This document shows positions 53,846-63,296 of a stretch of 64,000 nucleotides of DNA, piece after piece. The notes beneath the pieces were generated by a model. That model saw nothing but the letters and a program-made list of their open reading frames with translations. It was not told the DNA's origin and did no database searches. Numbering within the stretch: position 1 is the stretch's first letter; each line of letters begins with the position of its first letter. This stretch comes from Rheinheimera hassiensis (GTDB taxonomy: Bacteria > Pseudomonadota > Gammaproteobacteria > Enterobacterales > Alteromonadaceae), in assembly GCF_022436675.1 (NCBI RefSeq), contig NZ_JAKUJZ010000004.1, positions 248,001 to 312,000 of the forward strand, read 5' to 3'. A program made the position numbers and the translations under genes.

Positions 53846-53887
53846 TAAGGTAGTTTTCAGCCCTTACTAAGCTTGTTTAGTAAGAGG
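53840..53887 (+). promoter_or_regulatory. Alternative hairpins in front of the mgtE ribosome-binding site
   Basis: GCTTAGTAAGG (53840-53850) pairs perfectly with CCTTACTAAGC (53862-53872). A third segment, TTAGTAAG (53877-53884), touching the AGAGG ribosome-binding site, can pair instead with CTTACTAA (53863-53870). The two stems exclude each other; the second would place the ribosome-binding site next to a closed stem. This is the layout of a translational switch. Confidence 0.6.
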
Positions 53888-53892
53888 TTGCT

Positions 53893-55236
53893 ATGGAATT
53901 ACCTGCGCTGATCAGCACACTGCGCACCGCGCTGGAATCAGATACTGTACATTTGCTGCGTGAACGGCTGGACGATGTGCACCCCGCCGACCTGGCCAGC
54001 GCGCTGGTCGAGTTTGCCGCCCAGGATCTCTGGACCCTGCTAACCGTATTGCCGCGTTCAGAGCAAGCGGAAGTATTTGGCTATTTACCGGCAGAAGAGC
54101 AGGTAAATTTATCCATTAATATCAGCCGTCGCAAGCTGGCACCTATTATCCGCCAGATGTCTTCTGACGAGCGCGCCGATTTATTTAACCGCTTAAGTGA
54201 CGAACAACGCGAAACTCTGCTGCCAGCACTGGCGCAAGCAGAGCGTGAAGACTTACTGCGCCTGACATCGCATGAAGAAGGTACCGCCGGCGCCATTATG
54301 ACGTCTGACTACGCCATTCTGGCGGCCGAGCTTACTGTGGCACAAGCGCTGGATTCACTGCGCCGTGAAGCGCCGGACAAAGAAACCATTTATTCTGCTT
54401 ATGTGGTAGATGCTGCCCGCATGCTGATTGGCGTAGTGTCGTTGCGTGATCTTATTCTGGCGCCGCTACATATGCCGATAGAGGAACTGATTAACCACGA
54501 TCCTATCTATGCCAGTGTGGATATGCCGCAGGAAGAAGTGGCGTCACTGATTGCCAAGTACGACTTACTGGCCCTGCCTATTGTTAACAGCGAACACCAG
54601 ATGGTCGGTATTGTAACCTACGATGACGCCATGGACGTTGCCGCAGCCGAAGCGACAGAAGACTTTCACAAAACTGCCACCATCGGTAAGCTGGAAACCA
54701 GCGTTAAACAGGCAGGTATTGGTTTACTGTATCGCAAGCGGGTGTTCTGGTTGGTTATTTTAGTGTTTGGCAATATCTTCTCCGGCGCCGGTATTGCCCA
54801 TTTTGAAGGTATTATTGCCAGCCACATTGCGCTGCTATTCTTTTTACCGTTATTAATTGGCAGCAGCGGTAATGCCGGGGCGCAATCGGGTACATTAATG
54901 GTGCGTGCGCTGGCTACCGGTGAAATTAAACTGCGTGACTGGGGCTACTTGCTTGGCAAAGAATGCCTGGTGGCCGGTTTATTAGGCCTGACGATGGCGA
55001 CAGCTGTAGTAGGGCTGGGCTGGTGGCGTGGTGGCTATGATATTGCTGTAGTGGTGTCGCTAACGATGATGCTGGTAGTACTGGCGGGCAGTTTAATTGG
55101 TTTGTCACTGCCGTTTTTACTCAGCCGTTTTAAGCTTGACCCTGCCACCGCCAGCGGCCCGTTAATTACCTCTATTGCCGACGTCGCCGGCGTGGTGCTG
55201 TACTTTTCTATTGCTACCTGGTACCTGGGGCTTTAA
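53893..55236 (+). CDS. mgtE: Magnesium transporter MgtE
   Basis: 447 residues: an N-terminal Mg2+-sensing superhelical domain (V-H-P-A-D-L-A-S-A-L, about 20-130), paired CBS domains (about 130-255, G-A-I-M-T-S-D and V-G-I-V-T-Y-D-D), a connecting helix, and a five-helix membrane domain with N-A-G-A-Q-S-G and the G-P-L-I-T-S-I-A-D-V-A-G pore motif. It is a Mg2+-gated channel; the sensing domain closes it when cytosolic Mg2+ is high. The long leader suggests added control of expression. Confidence 0.95.
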   Translation: MELPALISTLRTALESDTVHLLRERLDDVHPADLASALVEFAAQDLWTLLTVLPRSEQAEVFGYLPAEEQVNLSINISRRKLAPIIRQMSSDERADLFNRLSDEQRETLLPALAQAEREDLLRLTSHEEGTAGAIMTSDYAILAAELTVAQALDSLRREAPDKETIYSAYVVDAARMLIGVVSLRDLILAPLHMPIEELINHDPIYASVDMPQEEVASLIAKYDLLALPIVNSEHQMVGIVTYDDAMDVAAAEATEDFHKTATIGKLETSVKQAGIGLLYRKRVFWLVILVFGNIFSGAGIAHFEGIIASHIALLFFLPLLIGSSGNAGAQSGTLMVRALATGEIKLRDWGYLLGKECLVAGLLGLTMATAVVGLGWWRGGYDIAVVVSLTMMLVVLAGSLIGLSLPFLLSRFKLDPATASGPLITSIADVAGVVLYFSIATWYLGL

Positions 55237-55241
55237 CAAAA

Positions 55242-55268
55242 CAGCACTGCGTATCTGGCGCAGTGCTG
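55242..55268. terminator. Stem-loop between mgtE and the M15 peptidase gene
   Basis: CAGCACTGCG and CGCAGTGCTG form a perfect 10-base stem with a 7-base loop, 5 bases after the mgtE stop and 25 bases past the convergent gene stop. No T-run follows, but position and stability suggest a bidirectional terminator. Confidence 0.65.
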
Positions 55269-55292
55269 CTAAAGAGGATGTTGTTAGAGGCG

Positions 55293-56060
55293 TTACGCAA
55301 ATGCCAGATAACCGCTATGGCAGTAGCCATCGGCAAAACCATCACCCTGAATATCTATCTGGCTCCAGTCACCACTGCTTTGCATTACCATAATAAGTTG
55401 GCCGCTGCGCAGGGTGGTTTTAACATCAAAGCTTGTGCCGGGGCCAGCCCGCAGGCGTAAACCATCGCGCGCTATTACTGTAGCGCGTTTTAAAGCGGTC
55501 TGCGCCAGCGTATTGCTTGCCTCAGGTTCTGGCGCATTAGCCGGTAATGGTGGCCGGCCAAATTGCGCAGCCGGTAACGGCGGTGCCGCAGGTGTGCCAT
55601 GCCAGCTGGTAATGGCCTGTTGCAGGTTTTCTGCCCAATCGCTATCGCCATCAGGCGGGTAACTGCCACTGCGCAGCTGCGCCAGTTGCATGCCCTGCAT
55701 TTGTAAGTGCGGTAACTCCCAGCTTAACGGTTCCAACCCCTGTAACTGCGCCAGCTTGTGCAGCTGCTTCCACCCATCTTTGCGCTCGCCGCTGTCATCC
55801 CAGCTCCATTTGCCGTCAATATAGAGTACGAAATCGGCAGCAACACCGTACTGGTGCAATGAACTCCAGGCATCTGCATTGGTTACTTTGGCGCCGGGGC
55901 GCGTGCGGCCCTGGCTATACAGCTCGCGTTGTCGCTGTGGTGAGCGAAAGCCCTCAAATAATCTGAAAGGTAGGTTTGCGTGGGCAAGTTCCTGCAACAG
56001 CAACTCGACTTTTTGCCGGAAAGTCGGATGCAGGTGTTCCATCACCATATCTCTGGCCAT
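55293..56060 (-). CDS. M15-type peptidoglycan peptidase with C-terminal SH3b domain
   Basis: 255 residues. The M15 part (about 1-125) has R-L-F-E-G-F-R-S-P-Q-R-Q, S-L-H-Q-Y-G-V-A-A-D-F (zinc His and Asp) and W-E-L-P-H-L-Q (Glu and His), the full set for L-alanyl-D-glutamate or D,D-peptidases. A Pro/Ala-rich linker leads to an SH3b domain (about 190-255, G-L-R-L-R-A-G-P-G-T-S-F-D-V). No signal peptide is visible, which is more like a phage endolysin or a toxin-type hydrolase than a normal periplasmic carboxypeptidase, yet no phage genes surround it. Two small hairpins (one at 56098-56114) lie upstream. Confidence 0.8.
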   Translation of the reverse strand: MARDMVMEHLHPTFRQKVELLLQELAHANLPFRLFEGFRSPQRQRELYSQGRTRPGAKVTNADAWSSLHQYGVAADFVLYIDGKWSWDDSGERKDGWKQLHKLAQLQGLEPLSWELPHLQMQGMQLAQLRSGSYPPDGDSDWAENLQQAITSWHGTPAAPPLPAAQFGRPPLPANAPEPEASNTLAQTALKRATVIARDGLRLRAGPGTSFDVKTTLRSGQLIMVMQSSGDWSQIDIQGDGFADGYCHSGYLAFA

Positions 56061-56212
56061 AGTAAAAGCTCCTCCGTTACCCCGGTGTTACCGGGTTAGC
56101 CGCAGCCTGCGGCTGGTATGAAGTATAGCCGGGCAATAAACGGGCGGCAGGGAGAGGTGGCTGTTTTACTTATCTGCCGGGGCGGCAAAACACTGCCCCC
56201 CGGTTTATGTCA

Positions 56213-56623
56213 CTAATTAAACATAACACTCACCCGGATTACGCTTAGCACGATAAGGGCAATGTAGGTGATGGCTACAGTTGGTTTTAACGCCTGACGC
56301 AGGTATGACATGGCCAGAGTGGTGACACCGCCGCGTTGTTGCTGCCAGGCGCTGTGCCATTGCATACCAATGTCCTGGTTTTGTGCCAGCGCCTGCTCTA
56401 ACTGTAACAGCCGCTCACCGGTGCGCTGCTGTACTGTGCGCAGCAAAGCTTCATGCAGCCAGAACAAGGCTATTGCTGTGAACTGAATACGTAAACTGTC
56501 GCCGTTATGCAGCAACCAAAACCAGACGACAAGGCAAAGCAGTTTTAACCACAGCGCCTGCATATCCATTTTGTCGTAACTCTGTTGCAGGCAGAGCCAT
56601 TCAGATTGGGTACGTGCGGTCAT
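56213..56623 (-). CDS. Uncharacterised small membrane protein
   Basis: 136 residues with about three hydrophobic segments (near 27-40, 46-58 and 112-130) and a helical Gln-rich stretch between. I recognise no family. The ATG is one base from the stop of the CDF transporter gene upstream, so the two are translationally coupled and may act together, for instance in metal transport, but that is inference. Confidence 0.68.
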   Translation of the reverse strand: MTARTQSEWLCLQQSYDKMDMQALWLKLLCLVVWFWLLHNGDSLRIQFTAIALFWLHEALLRTVQQRTGERLLQLEQALAQNQDIGMQWHSAWQQQRGGVTTLAMSYLRQALKPTVAITYIALIVLSVIRVSVMFN

Positions 56624-56624
56624 G

Positions 56625-57539
56625 CTAAGTTCCTTTATATTCCGTTACAGGATTGGTTGGTGCGCCATGCGCGTGCTGTGGCTCTATATGTACACTAAGT
56701 TCAACGCCCAGTTGCTGCATGGCCAGTTCGGCGTCATCAGCTAATTGGTGCGCCTGCTCTACTGTCCAGTGGCCGGGCACCTGCATATCTACCTGAGCAA
56801 ACTGCAGGGTGGCGGCAGAGCGGGTGCGCAGGTTAATAAACTGCACTTTGCCACTGGCAAAATGCTCCAGCGCCTGCGCTATTTCACTGATACGGCTGTC
56901 AGGCAAGGCTTTGTCCATCAGGCCATTTACTGCACGATAAAGGATACCGCCACCTTCATGCAGAATATGCAGCGCCACAGCAATCGCCACCGCGGCATCC
57001 AGCCAGTTTTGGCCGCTGAGCACGGCAAGGCCAACGCCAATAACCACACCGGCCGTGGTCCAGACATCGGTCATCAGGTGCTTGCCATCGCCTTCCAGGG
57101 CCGGAGAATTATACTGCTTACCGCCTTTTAGCAATAACATGGCAATAGCCAGGTTAATCAGGCTGGCCAGCACCGTAAGCAAGGTGCCTATACCCAGCGT
57201 AGAAATAGGCTGCGGGTTAAACAGCCGTTCAATAGCTGTGGCAAGGATCACCAGTGCGGCGAGAAAAATCATGCCGCCTTCAAAAGCCGCAGATAAGTAT
57301 TCCGCTTTGCTATGGCCATAAGGGTGGCTGTTATCAGCCGGGCGGCGGGCAATGCTAACCATGGCCAGCGCAAAACCTGCCCCTGCAACGTTAACCAGTG
57401 ATTCTACCGCGTCTGATAAAAAGCCGACCGAGCCGGTAAGCTGCCAGGCCAGTGACTTAAGCGCCATAGTGGCGAAGGCTCCCACTAAAGACAGCAGCAG
57501 TAACTGGCGCGGGCGTAGTTTTAACATGGTGTATTTCAT
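56625..57539 (-). CDS. Cation diffusion facilitator family metal exporter
   Basis: 304 residues with about five to six membrane helices and a C-terminal cytoplasmic domain. Helix II carries G-F-L-S-D-A-V-E-S and helix V region H-L-M-T-D-V-W-T, fitting the two metal-binding half-sites of CDF proteins; [16 protein letters not shown] is the typical loop. The helix II site lacks the usual first His/Asp pair pattern for certain metals (it reads S-D-A-V-E), so Zn, Fe or Mn cannot be told apart. It is followed without a gap by a small membrane protein gene and preceded by the arsenic operon. Confidence 0.88.
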   Translation of the reverse strand: MKYTMLKLRPRQLLLLSLVGAFATMALKSLAWQLTGSVGFLSDAVESLVNVAGAGFALAMVSIARRPADNSHPYGHSKAEYLSAAFEGGMIFLAALVILATAIERLFNPQPISTLGIGTLLTVLASLINLAIAMLLLKGGKQYNSPALEGDGKHLMTDVWTTAGVVIGVGLAVLSGQNWLDAAVAIAVALHILHEGGGILYRAVNGLMDKALPDSRISEIAQALEHFASGKVQFINLRTRSAATLQFAQVDMQVPGHWTVEQAHQLADDAELAMQQLGVELSVHIEPQHAHGAPTNPVTEYKGT

Positions 57540-57585
57540 AATTTATCAGCGGTTTATTGCAGTGTAGAGTAGCCGCTGTTTAATG

Positions 57586-58818
57586 TCATGCTCTGTCATG
57601 TGGAGCCATGTGATGTCTCGCGCTGCGTTTGGGTAACAACAACGATACCAGCACGGTAGCCACCAGCATACCGGACGAGATCCACAAACATGCCGTTAAG
57701 CCTGCCAACTGATATACCCAGCCGGATAACACCGTGCCAATCAGGCGGCCCATGGCATTGGCCATATAGTAAAAACCGACATCCAGTGACACGCCATCGC
57801 TTTTCGCCATGCTGACAATCATATAGCTGTGTAAGGAGGAATTAATGGCAAATACGGCACCAAACAGCAGCAGACCACCAAGTAAAGCGGTTTCTGCCTG
57901 CCACTGTTGCTCAAGTGCTATCGCAATAGCGGCTGGAATGGCACACAATAGCAGCGCCCATGATGTTAAAGTGCGGCCATCAGGCAGGCGGTTTTTACTG
58001 GTAAGCAAGGGGGCCATACTTTGCACCGCGCCATAGCCAATAACCCATAAGGCCAGAAAGCTGCCCACGGCCCAGTGGCTCCAGCCAAACTGGCTGGCCA
58101 GCGTTAGTGGTAGCGCAATAACAAACCAGACATCGCGGGCGGCAAACAACAGCATACGCGCGGCCGATAGTAAATTAATTGGCCGGCTTTTTGACAATAG
58201 CTCAGTAAATTTGGGCTTGGTTTTGCTTTTACCTAAATCGGCTTTTAAGCGCCATAAGCTTAGCAACCAGACTACGCTTAGCATCAGCAACATAAGCAGT
58301 ATCGCCGTGCTAAAACCATACAGGCTCAGCAGTAAACCACCGATAAAAAAGCCCACACCTTTTAGGGCGTTTTTTGAACCGGTAAGAATAGCCACCCATT
58401 TAAACAAGGTGTTTTGGGCGTTGTCTGCCACCAGCAGTTTAATGCTGCTTTTGGCGCTCATTTTATTTAAGTCTTTGGCAATGCCTGACAGCGCCTGCGC
58501 TGTCATGACCCATGGCACAATTAAATACTGTGCCGGCAGCAGCAACATACCCAGTGCCAGTATTTGCAGCAACAGGCCGATGTTCATGGTTTTATTCAGG
58601 CCGATGCGGGCACCCAGCCAGCCACCAATCAGGTTGGTAATAACGCCAAAGATTTCATAAAACAAAAACAGCATGGCAATGGCCAGGCCGCTGTAACCCA
58701 GGCTATAAAAATGCAGCACCACCAGCATGCGCAGCGCGCCATCAGTCAGGGTAAAGGCACAGTAATTCGCTGTTACCAGCATATACTGGCGTAGCGGCGG
58801 GCTTAGTGCGCTTAGCAT
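57586..58818 (-). CDS. arsJ: Organoarsenical efflux MFS transporter ArsJ
   Basis: 410 residues, about twelve membrane helices. I recognise the ArsJ pattern, with N-Y-C-A-F-T-L-T-D-G-A-L-R-M-L-V-V-L-H-F near the N-terminus and G-I-A-K-D-L-N-K-M-S-A-K-S-S-I-K. ArsJ exports 1-arseno-3-phosphoglycerate, which then breaks down to arsenate outside. The neighbours on the same strand, a GAPDH gene 23 bases upstream and arsR, form the known arsR-gapdh-arsJ set and confirm the role. Confidence 0.93.
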   Translation of the reverse strand: MLSALSPPLRQYMLVTANYCAFTLTDGALRMLVVLHFYSLGYSGLAIAMLFLFYEIFGVITNLIGGWLGARIGLNKTMNIGLLLQILALGMLLLPAQYLIVPWVMTAQALSGIAKDLNKMSAKSSIKLLVADNAQNTLFKWVAILTGSKNALKGVGFFIGGLLLSLYGFSTAILLMLLMLSVVWLLSLWRLKADLGKSKTKPKFTELLSKSRPINLLSAARMLLFAARDVWFVIALPLTLASQFGWSHWAVGSFLALWVIGYGAVQSMAPLLTSKNRLPDGRTLTSWALLLCAIPAAIAIALEQQWQAETALLGGLLLFGAVFAINSSLHSYMIVSMAKSDGVSLDVGFYYMANAMGRLIGTVLSGWVYQLAGLTACLWISSGMLVATVLVSLLLPKRSARHHMAPHDRA

Positions 58819-58841
58819 AGGCTTATTCCGGTTAGCATCGC

Positions 58842-59852
58842 TTAGGCTTTATCCTGCAGGCCAACCAGTTTGACCAGTTCAACCGTGCGGTTGGCGTAGC
58901 CCCATTCATTATCGTACCAGGCATAAATTTTCACCTGAGTGGCGTTAACCACCATAGTGGATAGGGCATCAATAATGCTGGAGCGCGGATCGGTTTTATA
59001 ATCTACCGACACCAGTGGCCGGGTTTCATAACCGAGAATATCTTTTAATTCACCCTCTGCTGCGGCTTTTAGCAGAGCGTTAACTTCATCGCTTGTGGTG
59101 GCACGCTCTACTTCAAATACGCAGTCAGTTAATGAGGCATTAGCTAGTGGCACGCGCACGGCATGGCCGTTTAAGCGGCCTTTAAGCTCAGGGAAAATTT
59201 CGGTAATGGCGGTAGCCGAGCCGGTGGTGGTAGGAATTAAACTGCTGCCACAGGCGCGGGCACGACGTAAGTCTGTATGCGGTGTGTCTAAAATGCTCTG
59301 GGTATTGGTTAAATCATGAATAGTGGTAATGCTGCCATGCTTTATACCCAACTGTTCGTGTATTACTTTTACCACCGGTGCAAGGCAGTTAGTAGTGCAA
59401 CTGGCGGCGGTAACGATACGGTGAATGTCTTTATTGTACAGCTGTTGGTTTACGCCCATTACCACGTTTAATACACCCGGCTCTTTTACCGGCGCGCTTA
59501 CTACTACCCGTTTTACGCCCTGATCTAAATAAGCCTGCAATACGGCAGAGCTTTTCATCTTGCCAGACGCTTCAATGACCACATCACACTGAGACCAGTC
59601 GGTATCAGCAATGGCTTTATTACTGCTAACGGCAAGGGTTTTACCATTGATCACGATGTTATCGCCCTCGGCCACAGCATTATGGCGCCAGATACCGTGT
59701 ACTGAGTCAAAGTTCAGCAAGTGAGCAAAGGTAGCCGCATCGGCAGCCGGGTCGTTAATTTGTACAAATTCCAGCTCGGGCCAGTCAAACGCCGCGCGCA
59801 GTGCCAAACGGCCAATACGGCCAAGGCCATTAATACCCACTTTAATTGTCAT
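58842..59852 (-). CDS. ArsJ-associated glyceraldehyde-3-phosphate dehydrogenase
   Basis: 336 residues with the NAD motif [11 protein letters not shown] and the catalytic A-S-C-T-T-N-C (Cys near residue 152). In the arsenic operon this enzyme uses arsenate in place of phosphate and yields 1-arseno-3-phosphoglycerate for ArsJ to export. It is distinct from the housekeeping GapA, which is expected elsewhere. It starts 10 bases after the arsR stop. Confidence 0.93.
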   Translation of the reverse strand: MTIKVGINGLGRIGRLALRAAFDWPELEFVQINDPAADAATFAHLLNFDSVHGIWRHNAVAEGDNIVINGKTLAVSSNKAIADTDWSQCDVVIEASGKMKSSAVLQAYLDQGVKRVVVSAPVKEPGVLNVVMGVNQQLYNKDIHRIVTAASCTTNCLAPVVKVIHEQLGIKHGSITTIHDLTNTQSILDTPHTDLRRARACGSSLIPTTTGSATAITEIFPELKGRLNGHAVRVPLANASLTDCVFEVERATTSDEVNALLKAAAEGELKDILGYETRPLVSVDYKTDPRSSIIDALSTMVVNATQVKIYAWYDNEWGYANRTVELVKLVGLQDKA

Positions 59853-59862
59853 ATGACTCTCT

Positions 59863-60192
59863 TTAACTGCAACAGTTAGCAGCTTTATTGGCCTGATTTT
59901 CTAAAACTGCCAGCACATTTGCCGGGGCAGCGTTTAATGTTTGCTGCAGCACCTGACGAGTCCAGTTGGGCAAAGCATGATGTAACTGGTAGTACACCCA
60001 CTGACCTTGCCGTCTGTCCTGCAAAATACCGGTTTGGCGCAGCAGCGCTAAATGGCGTGAAATTTTGGGCTGGCTGTCGTTAAGCGCTGTCATCAAGTCG
60101 CAAACACACAGCTCGTTGCCACCAGCCAGCAGTAACAGGATATTAAGCCGGGTGTCGTCGGCCATAGCTTTGTAAAAGACGATTGGCAGCAT
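59863..60192 (-). CDS. arsR: ArsR family metalloregulator
   Basis: 109 residues with a winged helix ([13 protein letters not shown]) and E-L-C-V-C-D-L, the As(III)-binding cysteine pair at the recognition helix entrance, plus a terminal C-C-S that may give further ligands. It represses the operon until arsenite binds. It is first of arsR-gapdh-arsJ. Confidence 0.94.
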   Translation of the reverse strand: MLPIVFYKAMADDTRLNILLLLAGGNELCVCDLMTALNDSQPKISRHLALLRQTGILQDRRQGQWVYYQLHHALPNWTRQVLQQTLNAAPANVLAVLENQANKAANCCS

Positions 60193-60240
60193 AAATTATT
60201 ATATGTGTTTATTCATATATATGATTATGCATATGTATTG
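60191..60240 (-). promoter_or_regulatory. arsR promoter/operator region
   Basis: A very AT-rich stretch with the perfect palindrome CATATATATG (60214-60223) and nearby ATATG repeats lies immediately upstream of arsR. It is the likely ArsR operator and promoter; no clear consensus box spacing can be fixed. Confidence 0.45.
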
Positions 60241-60332
60241 TGACAGTTCAATGACAGCCATGTGGGCTTCATAAAATTGCCTTATTGTGCGTCTACACTG
60301 CGCCCAGTTTAAGCGGGATGTCTGGAGCGGTG

Positions 60333-61964
60333 ATGTTGTCGAAGCTAAAAATTTCCAGCAGGGTACTGATATTGGGTGTACTGCCTCTATTAATGTTGTT
60401 ACTGGTGTTGGCCGGGGCTTTTTGGTCGGCACAGCAAAAAGATAAGCTGTTTAATCAGTTATACGATGATCATCTGGCGATTTTGTCTGACGTTATGGCG
60501 GTGCAGCAGATTTTGCAGCAGACCGCATTGCAGGACATCCGCAAATACCGCACAGACTGGGCTTCTGCAGAAGCTACCGAGCAAGTGGTTAAACAGCATA
60601 TGGCGCAGGCACAGCAGCACTGGCAGGGTTTTGTACAAAGCAGGCCACTGCAGGACGACAGCGAATTTTATACCGAACTGGATCAGGCTTTTGCCAAAGC
60701 GGTTAAGCATTATGGCGAGTGGATTAGCTATGCCGGTAGTGACGCACTGCTGGTGCGCATTTTGAATGAGTCTACCGTTAACAGCGAAATCGAGCTTAGG
60801 ATCACCGGCTTTACCCAGCTGACTGAGGCTTTTATTCAGCAGCAACTTAGTGCGGCAGTAACAGTACGTGACAGAGCTCAGCATTTTACCGGGCAACTGG
60901 TGCAGGCCTATTTATTGGGAGGTCTGGCACTGGTATTGCTGGTTAGTGGGCTGATTTGGGCAATACAGCGCTCAGTGTGCCGACCCTTGCTGGCGTTGCG
61001 TGATTTGCTGATACAGGTTGTTACCCGCTCTGATCTTAGCCTGCGGGCAAACGACAACGGTAATGATGAGCTGGCACAAGCTGCCAGCGCACTAAACCAG
61101 ATGATGCAGCATTTTGAGCAACTGGTTGCCAAGCTGGGCCACAGTGCCGCGGCGTTAAACCAGCAGGCAGGGCAAGTGTACGATATCAGTACCGAGGTAA
61201 ACCAAAGCGCTGCCGTACAGGCGAACCAGGCACAGCAACTTGCCGCAGCTGCTGAGCAAATGAGCAGCAGTGTGCAGCAAGTCGCGCAAAACGCCGGAGT
61301 GGCTGCGCAAGCAGCAGTGCACGCAGAGCAGTTGTGCCAAAGTGGCCATACGGCAGCAGATAAAAGTGCAGCAGGTATTACGGCGCTGACGGTACAGTTG
61401 CAGCACAGTGTAGAGGTTGTTAGTGGTTTACAGCAGGGCTCCGGCCAGATTTCCAGTGTGCTGGAGGTGATACGTAAAATCTCTGAGCAAACCAATTTAC
61501 TGGCGTTAAATGCCGCTATTGAAGCGGCCAGGGCAGGTGAAGCCGGGCGCGGCTTTTCTGTAGTCGCCGACGAAGTGCGCACCTTGTCTGCTAATACCAA
61601 GCAGGCTACAGAGTCAATCAACGGCATGATTTCACAGTTGCAGCAGCAAGCTGCTAATGCCGTAGAGGTAATGCAGCAGGCGCATACGCAGGCCAATACC
61701 AATGTGCAGTTAGCGCAGGATACCGGCAGCCGTTTTAATCAACTGGCCAGTGCAGTTGAGCATATCAGCAGCGCAAATGCACAAATACACACAGCGACAG
61801 CGCAGCAACAGGTGGTTTCACAGAATATCGCCGCAACTACACATCAGTTAAACGACGAGGTAAGTCAGTTAAGTAATGAGGCCAGCCGTTCAGCCAGCGC
61901 CAGTGAGCAATTAACCCAACTGGCCGCCCAGCTAAATAATGACTGGCAGGTGTTTGCGACTTAA
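60333..61964 (+). CDS. Methyl-accepting chemotaxis protein
   Basis: 543 residues: membrane helix about 10-32, periplasmic helical sensor (about 33-190), second helix about 195-215, HAMP, and a long cytoplasmic signalling helix pair with the hairpin tip [26 protein letters not shown]. It signals through CheA/CheW. A GGAG site precedes ATG 60333; an upstream in-frame GTG at 60285 is less likely. The ligand is unknown; a link to arsenate is suggested only by position. Confidence 0.92.
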   Translation: MLSKLKISSRVLILGVLPLLMLLLVLAGAFWSAQQKDKLFNQLYDDHLAILSDVMAVQQILQQTALQDIRKYRTDWASAEATEQVVKQHMAQAQQHWQGFVQSRPLQDDSEFYTELDQAFAKAVKHYGEWISYAGSDALLVRILNESTVNSEIELRITGFTQLTEAFIQQQLSAAVTVRDRAQHFTGQLVQAYLLGGLALVLLVSGLIWAIQRSVCRPLLALRDLLIQVVTRSDLSLRANDNGNDELAQAASALNQMMQHFEQLVAKLGHSAAALNQQAGQVYDISTEVNQSAAVQANQAQQLAAAAEQMSSSVQQVAQNAGVAAQAAVHAEQLCQSGHTAADKSAAGITALTVQLQHSVEVVSGLQQGSGQISSVLEVIRKISEQTNLLALNAAIEAARAGEAGRGFSVVADEVRTLSANTKQATESINGMISQLQQQAANAVEVMQQAHTQANTNVQLAQDTGSRFNQLASAVEHISSANAQIHTATAQQQVVSQNIAATTHQLNDEVSQLSNEASRSASASEQLTQLAAQLNNDWQVFAT

Positions 61965-63007
61965 TTGAAACTTAAATGAACAGCCTGGATATCGACCCAT
62001 TTCGCTTCACCGCGCTTTAAGTCATTTGTAGCGTCAAGCATATTGCCGTTGGCGTGTAAATTCAGGCGGGTAAAGTTAACATCAGGATAGCGGTCTTCAT
62101 GAAACTGTGATGACCAGTTCCAGGGGCCATCTTGCCAGTCAGCTATTACCGTTGTTTCAGGTTGTGGATAGTCGATGTAAGTATAAATAAATAGTGGCGT
62201 ATTATCGTCAATATAAGCTAATAGGGGATGTTGGCTCATATCAACTGTGAACTTAAGCCTGTTTTCTGTTTGGCTAACCTGTACCATTGGTACTCCGCGA
62301 CTACTGGTTTGGGTTAAGTACCCTGCTGCTTGTTGACGCGGAATAAATGCACTAATGTTAGCTCCCAGCTCTGCCAGTGCTGTATCCGCACTTGAAGATT
62401 GCGTGTCTTTAAAGTGTAGTATCTGAATGGCAACGTCACCGGCGTCAACCTGGTCGTTTTGGTTGATATCAAAATGTACGCCATATTGATACTCAACACG
62501 TCCCGTTGGTTGGGCATCGCGGTTTATACCTACATAGGGCGGTAAATAAGTTAAATCGATAGTCAGTTCCATCTGATCAATGCCAGAGTCATTGCCGCAT
62601 CCGTTGGTAATATCGATGAGATTGCCGGCGACAAATTCTAACGTTTCGCCGTCCTGACTGATTTGCAAATTAGCGCCATTCAATTTGAAAGTGGAATTAC
62701 TCATCTCGCCCGTTTTAATGTCTTGGGCTGCTGCAGAATTCGCTGTGCTTGATACTATTTTAAAAAGGGACGCCTCAGTGCAGCCACTTGTAGGATCGTT
62801 TACATAAGTTGTAATTGAATGCTCAGAAATCCCAACATAAGCATCGCCACTTAGCTGCCATAAACCATAGTAGCTTGCATTTAAGGGCGCTGGAATTGCT
62901 TCTGCACCAGTGTCTCCGGCATTACTGTCTGAGCCGCCACCACAGGCTGTTAATCCAAGGCTACTTATAAAGAGAGCTGGTAGAGTGAGCTTCCGTATTG
63001 CTTTCAT
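61961..63007 (-). CDS. Lipoprotein with EF-hand/dockerin-like calcium motif
   Basis: 348 residues. The lipobox L-T-A-C (Cys near residue 22) follows a good signal peptide, and the next residues G-G-G-S-D-S-N are typical of surface or periplasmic lipoproteins. The only recognisable motif is [12 protein letters not shown] near residue 180, matching a calcium-binding EF-hand/dockerin loop. The rest is beta-rich, with no family recognised. ATG 63007 is chosen because it starts the signal peptide. The stop overlaps that of the chemoreceptor gene by 4 bases. Confidence 0.78.
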   Translation of the reverse strand: MKAIRKLTLPALFISSLGLTACGGGSDSNAGDTGAEAIPAPLNASYYGLWQLSGDAYVGISEHSITTYVNDPTSGCTEASLFKIVSSTANSAAAQDIKTGEMSNSTFKLNGANLQISQDGETLEFVAGNLIDITNGCGNDSGIDQMELTIDLTYLPPYVGINRDAQPTGRVEYQYGVHFDINQNDQVDAGDVAIQILHFKDTQSSSADTALAELGANISAFIPRQQAAGYLTQTSSRGVPMVQVSQTENRLKFTVDMSQHPLLAYIDDNTPLFIYTYIDYPQPETTVIADWQDGPWNWSSQFHEDRYPDVNFTRLNLHANGNMLDATNDLKRGEAKWVDIQAVHLSFN

Positions 63008-63159
63008 ATTGATTTCCCTAAAATAAAACATGATGTTAGCAAAAATGTAATTAGATGTACAAGTCACTATCGGAAAAACAACCCGATCACATGATTTTGG
63101 TATACGGTGATATACCAAAGCTGCATTGCAGCCGCCTGTAAAAAGCTTTACACTTGCCG

Positions 63160-63246
63160 CGCAACCAAGGGGTGCAATAGCTGAGATGCCCAAAAGGCGA
63201 ACCCTTAGAACCTGATCCGGATTATACCGGCGGAGGGATGGTGCTA
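63160..63246 (+). ncRNA. TPP riboswitch (THI element)
   Basis: All conserved THI-box parts are in order: GGGGTGC (63169-63175), GCTGAGAT (from 63180), ACCCTTAGAACCTGATC (63201-63217), CCGG..CCGG stem and GGAGGGATGG. These form the pyrimidine and pyrophosphate sensor helices of the thiamine pyrophosphate aptamer. It stands about 50 bases upstream of a TonB-dependent receptor gene. A CTCC at 63249-63252 could pair with the GGAG ribosome-binding site at 63281-63284, suggesting translational control. Confidence 0.95.
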
Positions 63247-63296
63247 ACTCCTCAAGCTGGTGTGATCTCTGTGTTTTTATGGAGATTCATACAAAA

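Noticed and set aside
55293..56060. Phage lysis cassette around the M15 peptidase
   Set aside because: Neighbours are mgtE, a small membrane protein tied to a CDF transporter, and arsenic genes. There is no holin-spanin arrangement that I can identify.
60908..61702. 264-codon minus-strand open frame opposite the chemoreceptor gene
   Set aside because: It is Cys/Ala-rich, low-complexity sequence produced by the Gln/Ala-rich signalling helices on the other strand.
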